A stretch of 64,000 bases of DNA. Source: Austropuccinia psidii. Taxonomy: Eukaryota > Basidiomycota > Pucciniomycetes > Pucciniales > Sphaerophragmiaceae. The notes beneath the pieces were generated by a model. It made no database searches and was not told where the DNA came from. It saw only the letters and a list, made by a program, of their open reading frames with translations. The stretch is from contig JALGQZ010000007.1 in NCBI GenBank assembly GCA_023105745.1, positions 55,657,569 through 55,721,568 on the forward strand, in the 5' to 3' direction. Shown piece after piece: positions 33,075-44,168 of this stretch (its first letter is position 1; each line of letters starts with the position of its first letter). A program made the position numbers and the translations under genes.

Positions 33075-36000
33075 TCAAGCTTTTGAAGAATTTGGCCCAG
33101 GATTGTCAGGATATAATGAATGAAAATCTTTGACAAGTTCAGGACAATTCTTGAGGTTTTCGGTTGGTTCCCAAGTGGATCTTTCTGGGTCTTGACTGAA
33201 ACCTTTCCATTCCACCAGATACCATAATTTTCCTCTCTTGAGCTTTGAGTCCAGTATTTGAGAGACTTCCCATTCCTCTTCTTCTTCAATGGTGATTGGA
33301 GGAGGAGGCTCTTGATGCCTATTTGGGATTGTTGACGTCTTGACTGGTTGCAAAAGGGAAATATGGAAAACTGGGTGGATGGATTTCCATTGAGATGGAA
33401 GCTTGAGGTGGTAGGCATGAGTGCTGACTTTCTTCAAGATTGGAAAAGGACCCAGCCATCTTTCAGACAGCTTTTTGGTGGGTCTGGTTGATTTGATGTT
33501 CTTGGAAGAAAGCCATACCATGTCACCAGGATTGAAAACAGGTGGACTTGCTCTACTTTTATCTGCATACCTCTTAAACCTGTTTATGGCAACTTCAAGT
33601 TCTCTCTTGACATCTTGCTGTACTGATTGGATTTTTGTTGATAACTTTCCAGCCGGAGTGTCTTGAGTGATGTGAACTGAGTCAAAATGAGGATCTCTTC
33701 CATAAACAGTGAAAAACGGTGATTGCTTTGTTGAAGAGTGGTCAGAGTTATTGTAGGCAACTTCAGCCAGAGGGAGCCAGGTGTTCCAATCATCTTGATG
33801 ATAACTGCCATACATCCGAAGGTACTGTTCTAGTATCTGATTTACCCTCTCTGTCTGTCCATCAGTTTCTGGATGATAAGAAGTTGACAAGTCTCTTGAA
33901 ATCTTGAGCTGCTGACAAAGGTTGGTCCAAAAGGAAGAAACAAAAAGAGAACCTCGATCACTAACAATGCTTGAAGGAAGGCCATGCTTTGAGAAAATAT
34001 TCTTGATGAATAAATGGGCCAAATCTAATGAAGTGATTGAAGCTATTGTTGGAATAAGAACCGCCATTTTTGAGAATCTGTCCACTATGACTAAAATTGA
34101 ATCAAAGGAATTGGACATTGGTAATTGAGTGATGAAATCCATTGAAAGACAAATCCAAGGACCACTTGGAATTGGAAGAGGCTTGAGGAGTCCAAACTTC
34201 TTGTGATGAATATTTTTGTTTCTTGAACACTGTTGACAGGATGATACATAATCCTTGATAAATTGAGTCATGCCGGACCAGTGGAAATCCCGCTTGACAA
34301 GTTTGAGAGTCTTCTCTTGGCCAGGGTGTCCAGCTAGAGGAGAGTCATGCCGCTTTTGAAGTATATTGAGTTGAATTGTGGGGTCATTTGGGACCACCAC
34401 CCAATCTTTGAAAAGGAGAAGTTTGGAAGAGGAATCAAGAGAATAATCTTGGACAGATTTACCTTTACCCAAATCTTCAAGGACACTTCTATATTGAGAA
34501 TCTTACCACACTGCCTTCTGAATTGAATCAATCAAGTTTGAAAATGAATCCACCTTGACTGCAAAAAACTTTGAAGCTTGAATTTCATCTTGCTTAATTA
34601 TCTTCTTATAGTTCATTGGATTCTTGCTGATGAAAGCCTCCCCCCTCTCCGGGTAAACGTCGTCCCGACGTGACAAGGCATCTGGAAGGGTGGCCAAGCG
34701 GCCAGGGCGGTAAGTGATTGAGAAATGGAATTCAGATAAAAATTCAGCCCAGCAGGCTTGACGGCGAGTGAGAATCTTGGAAGAAATAAAATATTGAAGA
34801 GATGAATGATCGGTGAGAACTTCAAAAGGGGAAGAAATAGAAAGAAGAAAAGCTCTCCAGCGCTTGAGAGCCCAGACTATGCCAAGGAGTTCCTTGTCAT
34901 GAATCTCATAATTGAGCTGAGCTGGGAGAAGCGTGCGGCTATCAAATACAATGAGATTTTTTCCTGAGTCAGACACTTGACTCAGTACAGCACCCAAGGC
35001 ATAATCTGATGCATCGGTCTCTACAATGGTGGGTAGAGAAGGATTGAAATGAGAAAGGATTGGAGCAGTGGTGAATGCCTCTTTGAGTTGATGAAACTGT
35101 CTAAGAGCTTCCTCATTGAGGGGAAAACGGGAATCTTTCTTGAGGAAACTAGTGAGTGAACTAATCTTCTTTGAATAATTCTTGATGAAACGGCGGTAAA
35201 AATTGGCAAATCCAAGGAATGATTGAAGAGCCTTGAGGTTTCTTGGAGGTGGCCAATTGAGAATTTGCTGGACTTTTGCTTGGTCCATCTTGAGGCCTTC
35301 AGAAGAAACAACATAACCTAAATATTCCACACTAGAAACATGGAATAGGCATTTGGACGCCTTAGCAAAGAGGTTATTGGCTCTGAGTCTGGAAAGAACA
35401 GTGGACACACGAGTGACATGTTCTTCCTCAGATTTGGAAAAGACCATAATGTCATCCAAATAAACCACAACATAAGCATCAAGAAGATCATAAAAAATAT
35501 CATTGACAAGATTTCGAAAAGAAGCAGGAGCATTGGTAAGCCCAAATGGCATAACCAAGTACTCATAACTACCATATTTGGTTCTAAAACAAGTCAAATG
35601 TTCATCACCTTCCTTGATTCTGAGCAGGTTATATGCACCACGCAAGTCAATCGTGGAGAAGATAGAAGAACCATTGAAAACAGTGAGAAGCTGATTCATA
35701 GGAGGAACAGGATACTTGTTCTTCCTAGTAACAGCATTGAGCTTGCGGTAATCAACACACAAACGGAGGTCACCATCTTTCTTTTTGACAAAAAGAACAG
35801 GTGCTCCTGTAGAAGAGGAGCTTGGCCGGATGAAACCTTTATCTACATTCTCTGAAATGTAGGCCCTGAGTGTATCTGACTCTTGGTTTGATAAAGAGTA
35901 GATCACCCCAACTGGAGGTAGAGACCCCTCCAGCTCGATATGATGATCACAGGCGCAGTGAGGAGGAAGTTTTTCTTCTTTCACCTTGGAGAATACATCC

Positions 36001-36776
36001 AAGTACTGGTGATAAACAGAAGGAACAACCTTTATCACGGTTTCTATTTCTTCTGGCTCTTCCTCTTCAACCCTCAACTCCTCCAGGGAGTCATGATAAG
36101 ATGAAGGAGGAAGGTCCATATTCCCAAAGAAGAGATGAAGTGAAGATACAGAATTATCTTCTCCAACATCTTGAATCTCTTTGAAGACTTCATCTCTAGA
36201 TGATAGTAATGACTGATGGGAATTAAGGGAAGGAATATGGACAGAAGACGGAAATGATGGTGTTCTAGAATCACCAACCAGAGCTGCACATGATTTGGCA
36301 GAAGAAAAGTCATTACTGAAATAAATTGAAGGATCATTATAGTCCTTATGATCAGAATTAAAGGTGATCAATCCTTGCCTCCAATCAATAAATGGATTAA
36401 AATGATTAAGAAAGTCAAAGCCCAATATGAGGTCTTCTCCCTTGGGAGTATCAATGACTAAAAAGTCCCATTCAAAGCTTGGGAAGGAAGGGAGCTCAAC
36501 CATATATTTAGTATGGTGAGTCACAAATAAAGAAGGAGACTCAGAGGAGTCAAGAATAATAAGGGGAATCTTCTCCGGGAGTTCTGACATGGTCAAAGAA
36601 TACTTGTGAACAAACTGCTTTGCAATAAATGAGTTAGTAGCACCAGAATCAATGAGAATACTGTAAAACATATCAGAGAGAGAAGAAAAAACAAAAAAAT
36701 TAAGAGAATTTTTGACACCAGTATTCAGAATGCACAATTGTGCTCTGGATGGCAAACTGTGAAGACCATTGAACAC
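33075..36776 (-). pseudogene. pol of element 3, full length with one nonsense codon
   Basis: Protease, RT, RNase H, integrase and chromodomain in one frame, about 1234 codons, -1 to gag, opening through FNGLHSLPSRAQLC (GTG at 36776). The only break seen is TAA at 34503-34505 between RNase H and integrase (KAVW*DSQYR); element 4 has Gln there (EVWQDKDY), so a single C-to-T change explains it. Catalytic residues are present: ILIDSGATNSF; STIDLRGAYN and [22 protein letters not shown] and LTDHSSLQYF; KRHDSPLAGHPG with CQQC; MDFITQLPMSN, IVSDRGSLF, HPETDGQTERVNQ; EEWEVSQILDSK, WYLVEWKGFSQDPE. It is the best-preserved pol of the window and could act in trans only if readthrough occurs. Confidence 0.93.
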
Positions 36777-36790
36777 AACATGATCTTCAC

Positions 36791-38107
36791 TCAGGCTTTC
36801 CCCTGGCTGGGAAATTTGCCTGACGGTTGGGTAAGCTTGTTTTGAGGCCTTTTGAAACAGGACTCAAGACTATGCTTCCCACCACAATAGGTACAAAGAC
36901 CCTCCTTGATTCTTCTTTCTTTTTCAGAGTTCATGAGCTTGAAATCTTTATTCAACAAAGACGAATGGGGCTTGTCCCTCTTCTGAAAATTCTTCTTCTT
37001 CTTATGACTTGAACTTGAAGAATTTTGAGGATGAGAAGAACTTGACTTTGAGGCTTCTTGCTTCTTCTCTTGATGATGACTCTTTTCATTTTGCCTCTCA
37101 TGGTACCTGGTATCAAGTTCCAGGGTATCGTCCATTAAGTCTTGAAGAGAGTCAATTCTTGAAGGATGGGAGGCCAATTGATCCAAAATCCTGGATGGCA
37201 ATCCCTTCCTGAAATGATGGATGAGAGCTCTTTCACCCCAATCCCCGATTCTTGAGACTAAGCTTCTGAAATCAGCAATGTATAAGGATACATGCCCACC
37301 TTCTTTCATTCTTAAACAATCCAACTCAGCTTCTGCTTTTCTGACTTCATTCGGGTCACCAAATAGAGTGAAGAGTTGAGATTTGAACAAAGGCCAAGAA
37401 TTGAGAAGGTAATTTGAATCTTGATTGGTGAGATTGGAAAGATAAGGCTCAATCCATTTTGCAGCCCTGCCAATGAGAAATGAAGTGGCATAAAGGACCT
37501 TCTTTCTGTCTTGAGCGAAGTTTGCCGGATCATTATGAAATATCAATTGACAAGACTGAATAAAGCTTCTAACTTTGAAGGGCTGAGTCCCATCAAAGCA
37601 TTCCGGTGCCTTCATAGATGGAGTCTTGAAGGCTGCTGGTCTTGATGCTTCAGAAGATGAAGCTGCTTGAAGATTGGCCATAATCTGAGTCATTTGCTGC
37701 ATGTTGGCCAATAAAGATGGTTCAGACTGATGAGAGACAGGCTGATTAGACTGGGCTAGAGTTGGCCCTCCAGTACCTTGGGATGCCTCCACCGGAGCAG
37801 GGACACCTTCAGTACCATCAGACTCTGCCTCTTCCACAGAATTCTCCTCCTCCTCTTCACCATATTCACCTGGACCTTTGAAAGTAGTCCTTGAAGTTCC
37901 TGGAAATCCACCAACTACTCCTGAGAATGAACATGATCTTCTTGGCCCTCTTCCTTCCTTCCTGGATGGTGCTGCTCCCTCCATGCGGAGTCCTCTATCT
38001 AATTGGGCCCTCAGTTGAGGAACTGCTGGGGTGCCATCTAGAGGAGCTCTTGGAGTTGGAGTGAGAACAGCTTGAGCTCTGGCCGGAGGTGAGTGTTGAA
38101 CAGGCAT
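36791..38107 (-). CDS. gag of element 3, apparently intact
   Basis: 438-residue capsid/nucleocapsid polyprotein from ATG 38107 (MPVQHSPPARAQ) to TGA 36791-36793, with no internal stop. It has a basic N-terminus with Ser/Arg patches (RRSCSFSG), an acidic stretch (EYGEEEEENSVEEAE), the capsid core (KTPSMKAPECFDGTQPFK, LIGRAAKWIEPYLSNL, LFTLFGDPNEVRKAEAELD), a lysine-rich region (SHKKKKNFQKRDK) and a knuckle-like CTYCGGKHSLESCF (C-x2-C-x4-H-x4-C). The pol frame follows at -1. It is the only gag here without visible damage and would form particles. Confidence 0.93.
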   Translation of the reverse strand: MPVQHSPPARAQAVLTPTPRAPLDGTPAVPQLRAQLDRGLRMEGAAPSRKEGRGPRRSCSFSGVVGGFPGTSRTTFKGPGEYGEEEEENSVEEAESDGTEGVPAPVEASQGTGGPTLAQSNQPVSHQSEPSLLANMQQMTQIMANLQAASSSEASRPAAFKTPSMKAPECFDGTQPFKVRSFIQSCQLIFHNDPANFAQDRKKVLYATSFLIGRAAKWIEPYLSNLTNQDSNYLLNSWPLFKSQLFTLFGDPNEVRKAEAELDCLRMKEGGHVSLYIADFRSLVSRIGDWGERALIHHFRKGLPSRILDQLASHPSRIDSLQDLMDDTLELDTRYHERQNEKSHHQEKKQEASKSSSSHPQNSSSSSHKKKKNFQKRDKPHSSLLNKDFKLMNSEKERRIKEGLCTYCGGKHSLESCFKRPQNKLTQPSGKFPSQGKA

Positions 38108-38865
38108 GATATCAGGAATAAAATGAAATAAATGAATTAAAAATCAAAATTTGCTTGAAGTGAAAAGAGTCAACAATCAAATCTTGAGGAAAATCAATGA
38201 ATCAAAATGAAAATCTTCAATTACGTCAATAAATCAAAATCAAATGAAGTCTTGAAGTCAAATCAAATCAATGTCTTGAAGTAAATCAATGAATCAAAGC
38301 CAAATGAGATCTTCAAGTCAATAAATCAATCAATCAAATCAATCAAAATCAAAATTTTGCAAAAATCAATCAATCAAATGAAATCTTGAAGAAAAATCAA
38401 TTTATGTCAAAATTCTTGATGTGAAAAAATCAGCAAAATCAATGAAATCTTCAGGTCAATCAATTTTCTTGAGGTCAAAATCAAATATGTCAAATCAATC
38501 AATCAATCAAAATCAAGTGAATTATTCTTTAAAAATCAAAATTCTTGAAGAAAAAATCAATTATGAATCTCGATGTGAATAACGTGTCTGAATATCTTGA
38601 TGAAAAATTTGAGAATCAAAGAAAATCAAGATGAAGCCTGAATTATGAATGAAAATGAAAATTTGATGATTTGAAAAAGATTTTAAAAAGAATAACAAAA
38701 TAAAAAATGGGTCAGCTTTCAATTTTCAAAATGAAGAATGAGTGAAAGAAAATTGAGAGGTGACGATGAATCATTAAGTTCAAAAGGGTAAAAGAATCAT
38801 AATTTCGATGAAATGAGTGAATGAAATTATAAAGAAAGAATGAAAAGAATGAAAAAGAGATTATG
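38108..38865 (-). repeat. leader of element 3, degenerate repeats
   Basis: About 760 bp of low-complexity AATCAATCAA and CTTGAAGTCAAATCAA-type sequence (plus reading). No coding frame. Confidence 0.65.
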
Positions 38866-38879
38866 AGTTAATTAATATA
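38866..38879 (-). other. primer-binding site of element 3, complementary to its own LTR
   Basis: The coding strand reads TATATTAATTAACT one base inside the LTR, the exact complement of AGTTAATTAATATA in the LTR (39252-39265, coding strand). The difference from element 4 (ATA in place of TTT) occurs on both sides of the pairing. Confidence 0.68.
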
Positions 38880-38880
38880 A

Positions 38881-40357
38881 TGTCACAGGGGCTCTTGGAC
38901 AGAAATACAAGAGTGGCCTGGCACTCAGCAATCAGGGAACTCACTTGGAAGACTCCAAAAGGATAAAGAACAAAAATAATAGAAAATGAATTCCTCTAAA
39001 AGATATGCAGGTACAAGATGAGATGCAAAAGAGGAAAGGGAAGCTAAATGGCCAAAGAGCCAACCAAGTAAGTCCTTAATCACTGTTTCAACCTGCCAAA
39101 AATGAATAATGGAATTAGTAAGGATATGACCACCAAATATCCATTGACAGGCGAAGAAAGAGAAAGAGAAAGGTGCTAAATGACTGAATTAATAATATCA
39201 GTATTTGCTTCACTAAAATGAAAAGAAAATAAAGATAAAATAAAATCAAAATATATTAATTAACTGGGGAAAACCCCCCAGGGTGGAAAGGGTAGCCGGT
39301 ATATGTGAAAAGTTGGGAGCTTGAGTTCTTCAGGCTGAAAACTGATCTGTATTGATCCTTGAGGCTGTATTGATTGTTTTGGGAATTGATACAGCTGGCT
39401 AATATTGAAATTGAATTGGGTTGAATGAATTTCCCATGATTGAAAATGAAATACAGTTCTTGATGGATCCAGACTGTATTGAAATGAATATGGTTGCCAA
39501 GATGGATTGAGTGGAGCTTTGACACTTGACAACTTCTTTTTGGCACTGCCTCTTGAATACACTTGAGAATGAATTGACAGTATTCCCTTGGAAGGAATAC
39601 CTGGAGTGAGAATAACCAATGACTGCTTGATGGGGTCATTGGTCTTTGATGCTGAAACACTTGCTCTTGAGCCTTGATGATTCCTCTGAATGATTGGGTG
39701 CCTTGATGACGTGATGAGATGTTAGAATGTTGAAAAGACTATTTGATATTGCCACCATTGAATTGCTGTTGAAAAATGATGCACAATGATGTATAACATC
39801 ATTTATGGCATATTGGTTGATTGGCAAGAAGATTACGTCCAAAGGTCTTGAGGTGGAAAGGCAGAGGGGAAAAGGATGGATGTGATGGCTTCAGAGCTTG
39901 GAAAGGTGTTTCTGGGCCTTTTGGGGTTTTTGGCCACTTTTGGGTTCTGAGCCAAAAACTGGCCCAAAAGGCGGGAAAGTGTCTTTTGGACACTTTGCGT
40001 CAAAGTGCGCAAAAGTGCGCAAATGCGCAAAGTGCGCAAAAATGCACAAAATGCACAAAAGTGCGCAAAATGCGCATTATGAGCCCAAATGGCCAAAAAC
40101 AGCCATTTGGGCCATTTCCCCTGGTTTTGAGGGAAATGACCAGAAATACCCATTTGGGCATAAATTGCCGCTATGGGTGCTGGATTGAGGTGAAGGGCCA
40201 TGAAGGCCCCAAAAAGCAAATGGCCATAAATGGTCCATAAGATGATGACGTGGCCATATTGGCCACTGGTGATGGATATGGCCAATTGGCCATAAAAGAA
40301 CTGTGGCTTGATATGCCATATGGGGATCCAAGGAAGTGAATTGCCATGGTTGTGACA
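38881..40357 (-). repeat. 5' LTR of element 3 (1477 bp)
   Basis: Pairs with 20172-21696; about a dozen substitutions and a 48 bp length difference in the TGCGCAAA array. On the coding strand it starts TGTCACAACC and ends CCCCTGTGACA. Hairpin and self-primer motif are at 39252-39282. Confidence 0.92.
39999..40078. repeat. shorter TGCGCAAA array in the 5' LTR of element 3
   Basis: About eight units, two of them TGCACAAA. It is the counterpart of 21287-21415. Confidence 0.85.
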
Positions 40358-40362
40358 CAAAT

Positions 40363-41589
40363 CCATTAAGAATAGGATTTTTAATGAATTTTTGAAGTTA
40401 TTACTATTTTTCTATGTAAAATAGCAATACACACCAAATCTTAACTTTTGATAAGGTTTTAATGCTTGTAACCTTGAAGATTTAAGCTTATTTAAGCTTT
40501 GAAAGGTCTCAAAACTTTAATTTCAAGCCTTCATATTGGGATTTACCCTTTGGCAGCTTAAGATTCCTGTCCAAATCGGGTTAAAACCAGTTTAAACCTC
40601 AAGGTTGGATCAAAGTCTAATCTTAAAGTTTAAATAAGGTTGAAAATCCTCCAATACAGGTAAACAATCTTAATTGAATCCTTTCAGATCCAAAAAGTTG
40701 GGTACCCCAGGTCTGTTTGGTCTTTTTCCTTTGTCCCACCTTTTTGCATGGATTTTGCCCTTTTATTGATTTAAAGCCATACTATGGCCTTAAACCCTTT
40801 TAAATTGAGCTCACGCAGGGTTTACATTCTGTATGGCAAATCCTCAGCCAACTCAGTAAATATACACAACACCTCAATTTTAACTAAAATTTTGGTACAT
40901 TTGCATAAACCTTATGCAACTTTTAATTTAAGCTTATTTAAGCTTAAATTTAACAATTTTAAAAAAATGTTAAAAAATTTACATTAGTACTGTGAGATTC
41001 TTAAATCTTCCAATAACATAAGAAACAAGCCTTTTTGGGAATGACACCCTATGGGTGTACCCTAGGTCATTTTTGGTGTATAATGCAAAAATGACACAAT
41101 ATTTATGACTTTGTTTATCCAAAAAAAATTTATACTTATTTTTTATTATTTTTCATCTTAAGTTTAATTGAAAAGTCTGTTGAAGACTAAATCAACTGTA
41201 TATAAAGTCATTTGTGGCCTTATGGGTATGTTATAAATACCTCGCAGACTCACAAAACATGTAACTGGCCTTTTTGGAGAAAATTCCTCAGGCTTAATTT
41301 TGAGTGTTTTTTTTGTTTTTTTGCCATATTTTTCTAACATGGGATGTCAAGATCCCCAAATTTTTTCAGATTTGTTTTTGACAAATTTCTCCAATTTCTC
41401 CATTTTGGCAAAATGGCCTATTTTTTTGAAAAAAATCATTAAAATTGCTTTGACATATCAATTTCCATATTTTTTTTGAAATAGAGGGAAGAATCTTGAA
41501 AATCATAACTTAGAAACCCAAAATGTTTGGTTTTTTTGGGTGGGACAATTGTAGGCCAAAAAAGTGCTTTTTTGTTTTTTTTTTCATGT
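40363..41589. other. right interior of T, gene-free
   Basis: AT-rich sequence with scattered AAGCTTATTTAAGCTT-type palindromes and a small cruciform ACACCC-TAT-GGGTGT at 41044-41058. No coding frame is supported. Confidence 0.55.
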
Positions 41590-42115
41590 TTGGAAGTAAG
41601 TTCAAAATGCCATTTATGACATCAATGGAGTTAAAAGTGTAAATTATGGCATTAATGAAATGAAAAAGTCCATTTATGGTATTAACAGTGCAATTCATGG
41701 AATCAAAAATGACATAATAATGCCATAAATGGCATAAAAGGTTCCATTAATGGCACCAAGAAGCTTCATAACAGTGACATTTAGAACATTTATGGAATTT
41801 CTTAAAGTGCCATGAATGGAATTAAAAAAAGCATAAAAATGCCATTTATGGTATTAAAAGTCCCATTTATGGCATTAACAGTGCCATAAATGGCATCAAC
41901 GACAGAATGATAGTTCCATAAATGGTCTTGAAAATGACATGGCAATGCAATAGATGGTATAAACAGTACTGTTGATGGAATCAACAGTGACATAAAAAAT
42001 GCCATAAATAGCATCAAAAATAACATATAAATTCTATTTATCGCATTAATAAAGGCATTTATGCCATTCATAGGATTCAAGATGCCATAAATGGCATCAA
42101 AAATGGTATTAACAA
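41590..42115. repeat. array of palindromic GCCATTTATGGC-like units in T
   Basis: About twenty imperfect units such as TGCCATAAATGGCAT, ATGCCATTTATGGTATTAA and TCCATTTATGGCATTAAC occur in both orientations every 20-35 bp. Open frames across it (Asn/Ile/Phe-rich) are repeat artefacts. Confidence 0.7.
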
Positions 42116-42239
42116 TTCCAGGAATGGGATTTTGACCAATACAGGTGTCTCTAGCTAAATTTTAATGAAAAAACACCTTATGTGTTTTTACCAATTTATG
42201 AAAAAAACACATAAGGGCTTTCATCTTTTTACCAACACC

Positions 42240-42511
42240 ATAAAATGAATCAACAAGATTGATGAATTGGGGAAAAAGCTCCAGGAGATGAAAGAGTGGC
42301 CAGTATGTGTGAAACATTGGAATTCTGATCCTGGAGGATTGAGAATCCAGCTGGACAATTGGTGTGCAGCTGTATTGACTATTTTGGAAAAATAGAGCTT
42401 AAGAATTCTGAGAAATGAAGCTGTGTGGATTAAGCTCCCACAGTATATTAATGAATAGACCAAAAATTTCAATGACATACAGGTTGTTTGATTCAGCCTG
42501 TATGGTTCAAT
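42240..42511 (-). repeat. LTR F, second piece
   Basis: Resumes where 18801 stopped: ATAAAATGAATCAACAAG, then ATTGGGGAAAAAGCTCCAGG (decayed form of the CTGGGG hairpin), GTGGCCAGTATGTGTGAAA and so on, in parallel with the element 5 LTR at 44505-44745. It is interrupted at 42511 by a solo LTR. Confidence 0.65.
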
Positions 42512-43949
42512 TGTCAGCCTGTGACTCAAAACCAGAGCACAAGCATGACAGCCAAAATACCATAAACCAATGGTATAGCCAAGATACCACCAAAACATGG
42601 AGCTGAGCCAAATCAGCGCAAAAGGTATCAAAAGAAAGAAAAAACTCACCTCTTTCTGAAAATATAAGTCCCATCACCATAGGACAAAGAATAACAAAGT
42701 TATTCCTGCTCAAAGTTATTGCTGAGCATAAACCTTGATTTTCACCTCTCATCTAAAATCTAGAAGGAGAGGCTTAACCCCATCAAATGGGTACTAAACA
42801 TGAAGCTCTAAGCCAGGGCTATCCAATGGTACCAGGCAAGCTGAGCTAGCACCAATATTACTGGAGTTATGGTCAATTTCAGGCCAAATAAGGGTGAACA
42901 AAACATTCACCTCTCATCTAACTTCTACAGTTTTAGTGTGAGATACTTGAAGTGGGGTCTTTTTGGAAAGATCAAAATCAGGGCTATCTCATGGTGTCAT
43001 CCACTTCCCCATATCTCAACTACAGCAGAAGTTATGGGGCAAACAAGCTCAATACAGCTTTTTGCCTAAATCACGCCTATGTAAAAATATCTTGTACATG
43101 GCATAACTTTGCCATATTTAATGATAACCATATCAAATAAGGTACAATTGTGTAGAACACATACAGGGCTACACACCGGTTCAGTTTTAAGGTTGATATC
43201 TTGAGAACTGACAAAGTTATAGCTGTTTTAAGGACAAAATCCCACATTCTGACCAATACAGCCTTACCATGGTATAATATCCCATAACCATGGATATGAG
43301 GTGTCAAATAGACAAAGAAGCTTGTTTTTACTTCAATACCTCATATGTCAGTCAATACTGGGGTCCCATACAGCTTCTGTACGGCACTCTACACCTCATA
43401 CACGTCAGAATCAGGCTGTGCGGTCCCCAGATGAAAATTTTCACCCTGTATTGGTGAAACCTGCCCAGATGTGGTTTCAAAACCACATCTGAGCCCAATA
43501 CAGGTTATACAGGCTTTTTGCAAACCACAAGCCAGTACTAGAGAGTGAGGAATCTTCACTTCCTCTACGTGGAAAGGTCCAGCACCCTTTCCACCCCATG
43601 TCAGGATAAAAAGGAGGCTTTTCACAGCGAGAATTGTCTCCTCATCCTGCTCTTGAATAACCTACGTAGTAAACTTTCAGAAAAAGTTTTACTCTTGGTT
43701 AATAATCAGGTATAATTATAAATCTTAATTATTGTAGTCTTTTATCATTGTAACCCAACAGATAAAGCTGCACCCAGGGCTTTCAACAGCGCTCAACACC
43801 ACTATACTATATATAGTAAAGCCCTTTTAATATTAGATTAAATCATCTTTAACCCTTATAAATCTTTTTTTAACCATTTTACCGTGTCACAAACATAGTT
43901 AAAGTTGTACTTAGTCTATTTACACCTTTATCATAGTTTCATCCTGACA
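42512..43949 (+). repeat. solo LTR of the element 6 family with target duplication TCAAT
   Basis: 1438 bp, TGTCAGCCTGTG to CATCCTGACA, flanked by TCAAT at 42507-42511 and 43950-43954. No internal region, so it was left by LTR-LTR recombination. It contains the conserved hairpin at 43777-43824. Confidence 0.9.
43777..43824 (+). promoter_or_regulatory. conserved LTR hairpin (copy 1)
   Basis: Outer stem GGGCTTT/AAAGCCC enclosing an inner stem ACTATA/TATAGT (43801-43806 and 43812-43817). The outer stem is identical in all four LTRs and the inner one varies with compensation. It may be an RNA structure near the transcript start. Confidence 0.6.
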
Positions 43950-43954
43950 TCAAT

Positions 43955-44168
43955 TGACTTTCCCAAAGAGTGCTGGAGCTCTTGATGCCTTGACAACTAA
44001 TTTAAGAATGAAAACCTCTTGGAATTACCCTTGCAGGAATACTGTTGGAATGGTAAATACTAATACCTTAAGGCCAGGTGATTGTTGTCCTTGAATGGCC
44101 CTCTGAGATTCTCCCATGAGTTGTAAACTTGAGTCCTGGAAAGCCTTCCTTTTAAATGGATTGGTCAG
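43955..44168 (-). repeat. LTR F, third piece
   Basis: Continues F after the solo LTR (GGCCAGGTGATTGTTGTCC, TTGAATGGCCCTCTG) in parallel with 44880-44965 of element 5. It is cut at 44168 by the start of the element 5 LTR. Confidence 0.6.

Larger units (their letters stand above)
20172..40357 (-). mobile_element. element 3: complete Ty3/gypsy chromovirus-type retrotransposon
   Basis: Bounded by LTRs 20172-21696 and 38881-40357 and by a perfect 5 bp target duplication CAAAT (20167-20171 and 40358-40362). It carries gag and pol on the minus strand. It is about 9.6 kb when element 4 (22313-32872 plus one CCATT) is taken out. Only one nonsense change is seen in pol, and the two LTRs are close to identical apart from a repeat-length difference, so the insertion is young. 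It lacks the antisense gene carried by elements 2 and 4. Confidence 0.92.
18802..42239. mobile_element. unit T: DNA-transposon-like element split by element 3
   Basis: The left end is GGTGTTGGTAA at 18802 and the right end is TTACCAACACC ending at 42239, an 11 bp terminal inverted repeat. The flanks on the two sides are the two halves of one LTR (F), which is what an insertion would leave. Both ends carry a subterminal hairpin with the same loop (ACCAATTTATG): arms 18870-18878/18894-18902 and 42176-42189/42203-42216. Without element 3, T would be about 3.25 kb and non-coding, so non-autonomous. Target duplication is unclear (ATAAAA on both sides, with four extra bases on the left). The superfamily cannot be named. 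Confidence 0.5.

Noticed and set aside
33421..36184. Plus-strand frames of 80-145 codons opposite element 3 pol
   Set aside because: They are mirror frames of the conserved pol gene and follow its codon constraints; unlike the antisense gene they have no introns or separate conservation.
41510..42080. Asn/Ile/Phe-rich minus-strand frames
   Set aside because: Products of the palindromic GCCATTTATGGC array.
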